A DNA stretch of 13,135 nt from CAYTAP01 sp964435775 (GTDB lineage Bacteria; Planctomycetota; Phycisphaerae; Tepidisphaerales; Tepidisphaeraceae): NCBI GenBank assembly GCA_964435775.1, contig CAYTAP010000109.1, positions 1-13,135 of the forward strand, read 5' to 3'. This document shows positions 13,007-13,135 of the stretch, piece by piece (the first letter of the stretch is position 1; every line of letters starts with the position of its first letter). The notes beneath the pieces were generated by a model that saw nothing but the letters and a program-made list of their open reading frames with translations, was not told the DNA's origin and made no database searches. The position numbers and the translations under genes are program-made.

Positions 13007-13135
13007 CGAGCCGGAAGCGTGAGCGGCGGACCCATACGGCACGCGAAGCCGCGGAGCCGCGAAGGGGCAAATGCGCCACCAAGTCACAAAGCGGCTGTGT
13101 TTCCTGTCAAGTGTTTTTGACGAGGTTTAGTTCGT
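13007..13135 (+). repeat. Dispersed fold-back repeat, copy C, cut by the window end
   Basis: The head GAGCCGGAAGCGTGAGCGGCGG (from 13008) and the following CGCGAAGCCGCGGAGCCGCGAAG and CACCAAGTCACAAAG blocks align with the first part of copies A and B, in the same orientation. The AATACAAAT block is degenerate here, and after about 13095 the sequence no longer resembles A or B, so this copy is diverged or truncated. Confidence 0.6.

Overview
This window is high-GC bacterial DNA carrying a surface-polysaccharide type gene set next to one central-metabolism gene. The Ala/Pro-rich lipoprotein, the loose use of Shine-Dalgarno sites and above all the dispersed intergenic repeats (tracts resembling 'CGCGAAG...ACCACCAGGGCACAAAG' and 'GCCGGAAGCGTGAGCG') fit Planctomycetota or a relative in the PVC group. 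That placement is an inference from style, not from a search.

Layout. Positions 1-461 (minus) hold the N-terminal part of succinyl-CoA ligase alpha (sucD), cut by the window edge. It is divergent from a 654-aa asparagine-synthase-type amidotransferase (703-2667, plus). Between them lies a 133-bp MITE-like element with terminal inverted repeats, a strong internal hairpin and a perfect 11-bp target-site duplication, ending 2 bp before the asnB start codon. Next is an orphan coiled-coil lipoprotein (3015-4745, plus). A minus-strand pair follows: a WcaF-like hexapeptide acetyltransferase (6134-6742) whose stop overlaps the start of a UDP-sugar 4-epimerase-type SDR (5145-6137) as ATGA. Then come a UDP-galactopyranose-mutase/amine-oxidase-like FAD enzyme (6882-8201, plus), a GT4 glycosyltransferase (8238-9485, minus), a WaaE-like GT2 glycosyltransferase (9577-10485, plus), a FkbM-family methyltransferase (10884-11711, minus) and a membrane-anchored SGNH hydrolase (11834-12817, plus).

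From asnB to the SGNH hydrolase, most genes alternate strand, so this is a mosaic of single genes with short divergent promoter regions rather than one operon. The enzymes can be read together as making, transferring and decorating a glycan: sugar-nucleotide epimerisation and possible ring contraction, two glycosyltransferases, O-acetylation, O-methylation, amidation and a possible deacetylase/acyltransferase. No polymerase, flippase, exosortase or chain-length regulator is visible, so the locus is either incomplete here or modifies a glycan built elsewhere.

Two ~400-bp convergent gene junctions (4746-5144 and 10486-10883) are each filled by one copy of the same ~310-bp repeat in the same orientation. 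A third copy starts at 13007 and runs off the window behind other simple and dispersed repeats. No tRNA, rRNA or CRISPR array was seen. The strongest unusual signals are the MITE-like insertion at the asnB start and the repeat family that occupies gene 3' ends.
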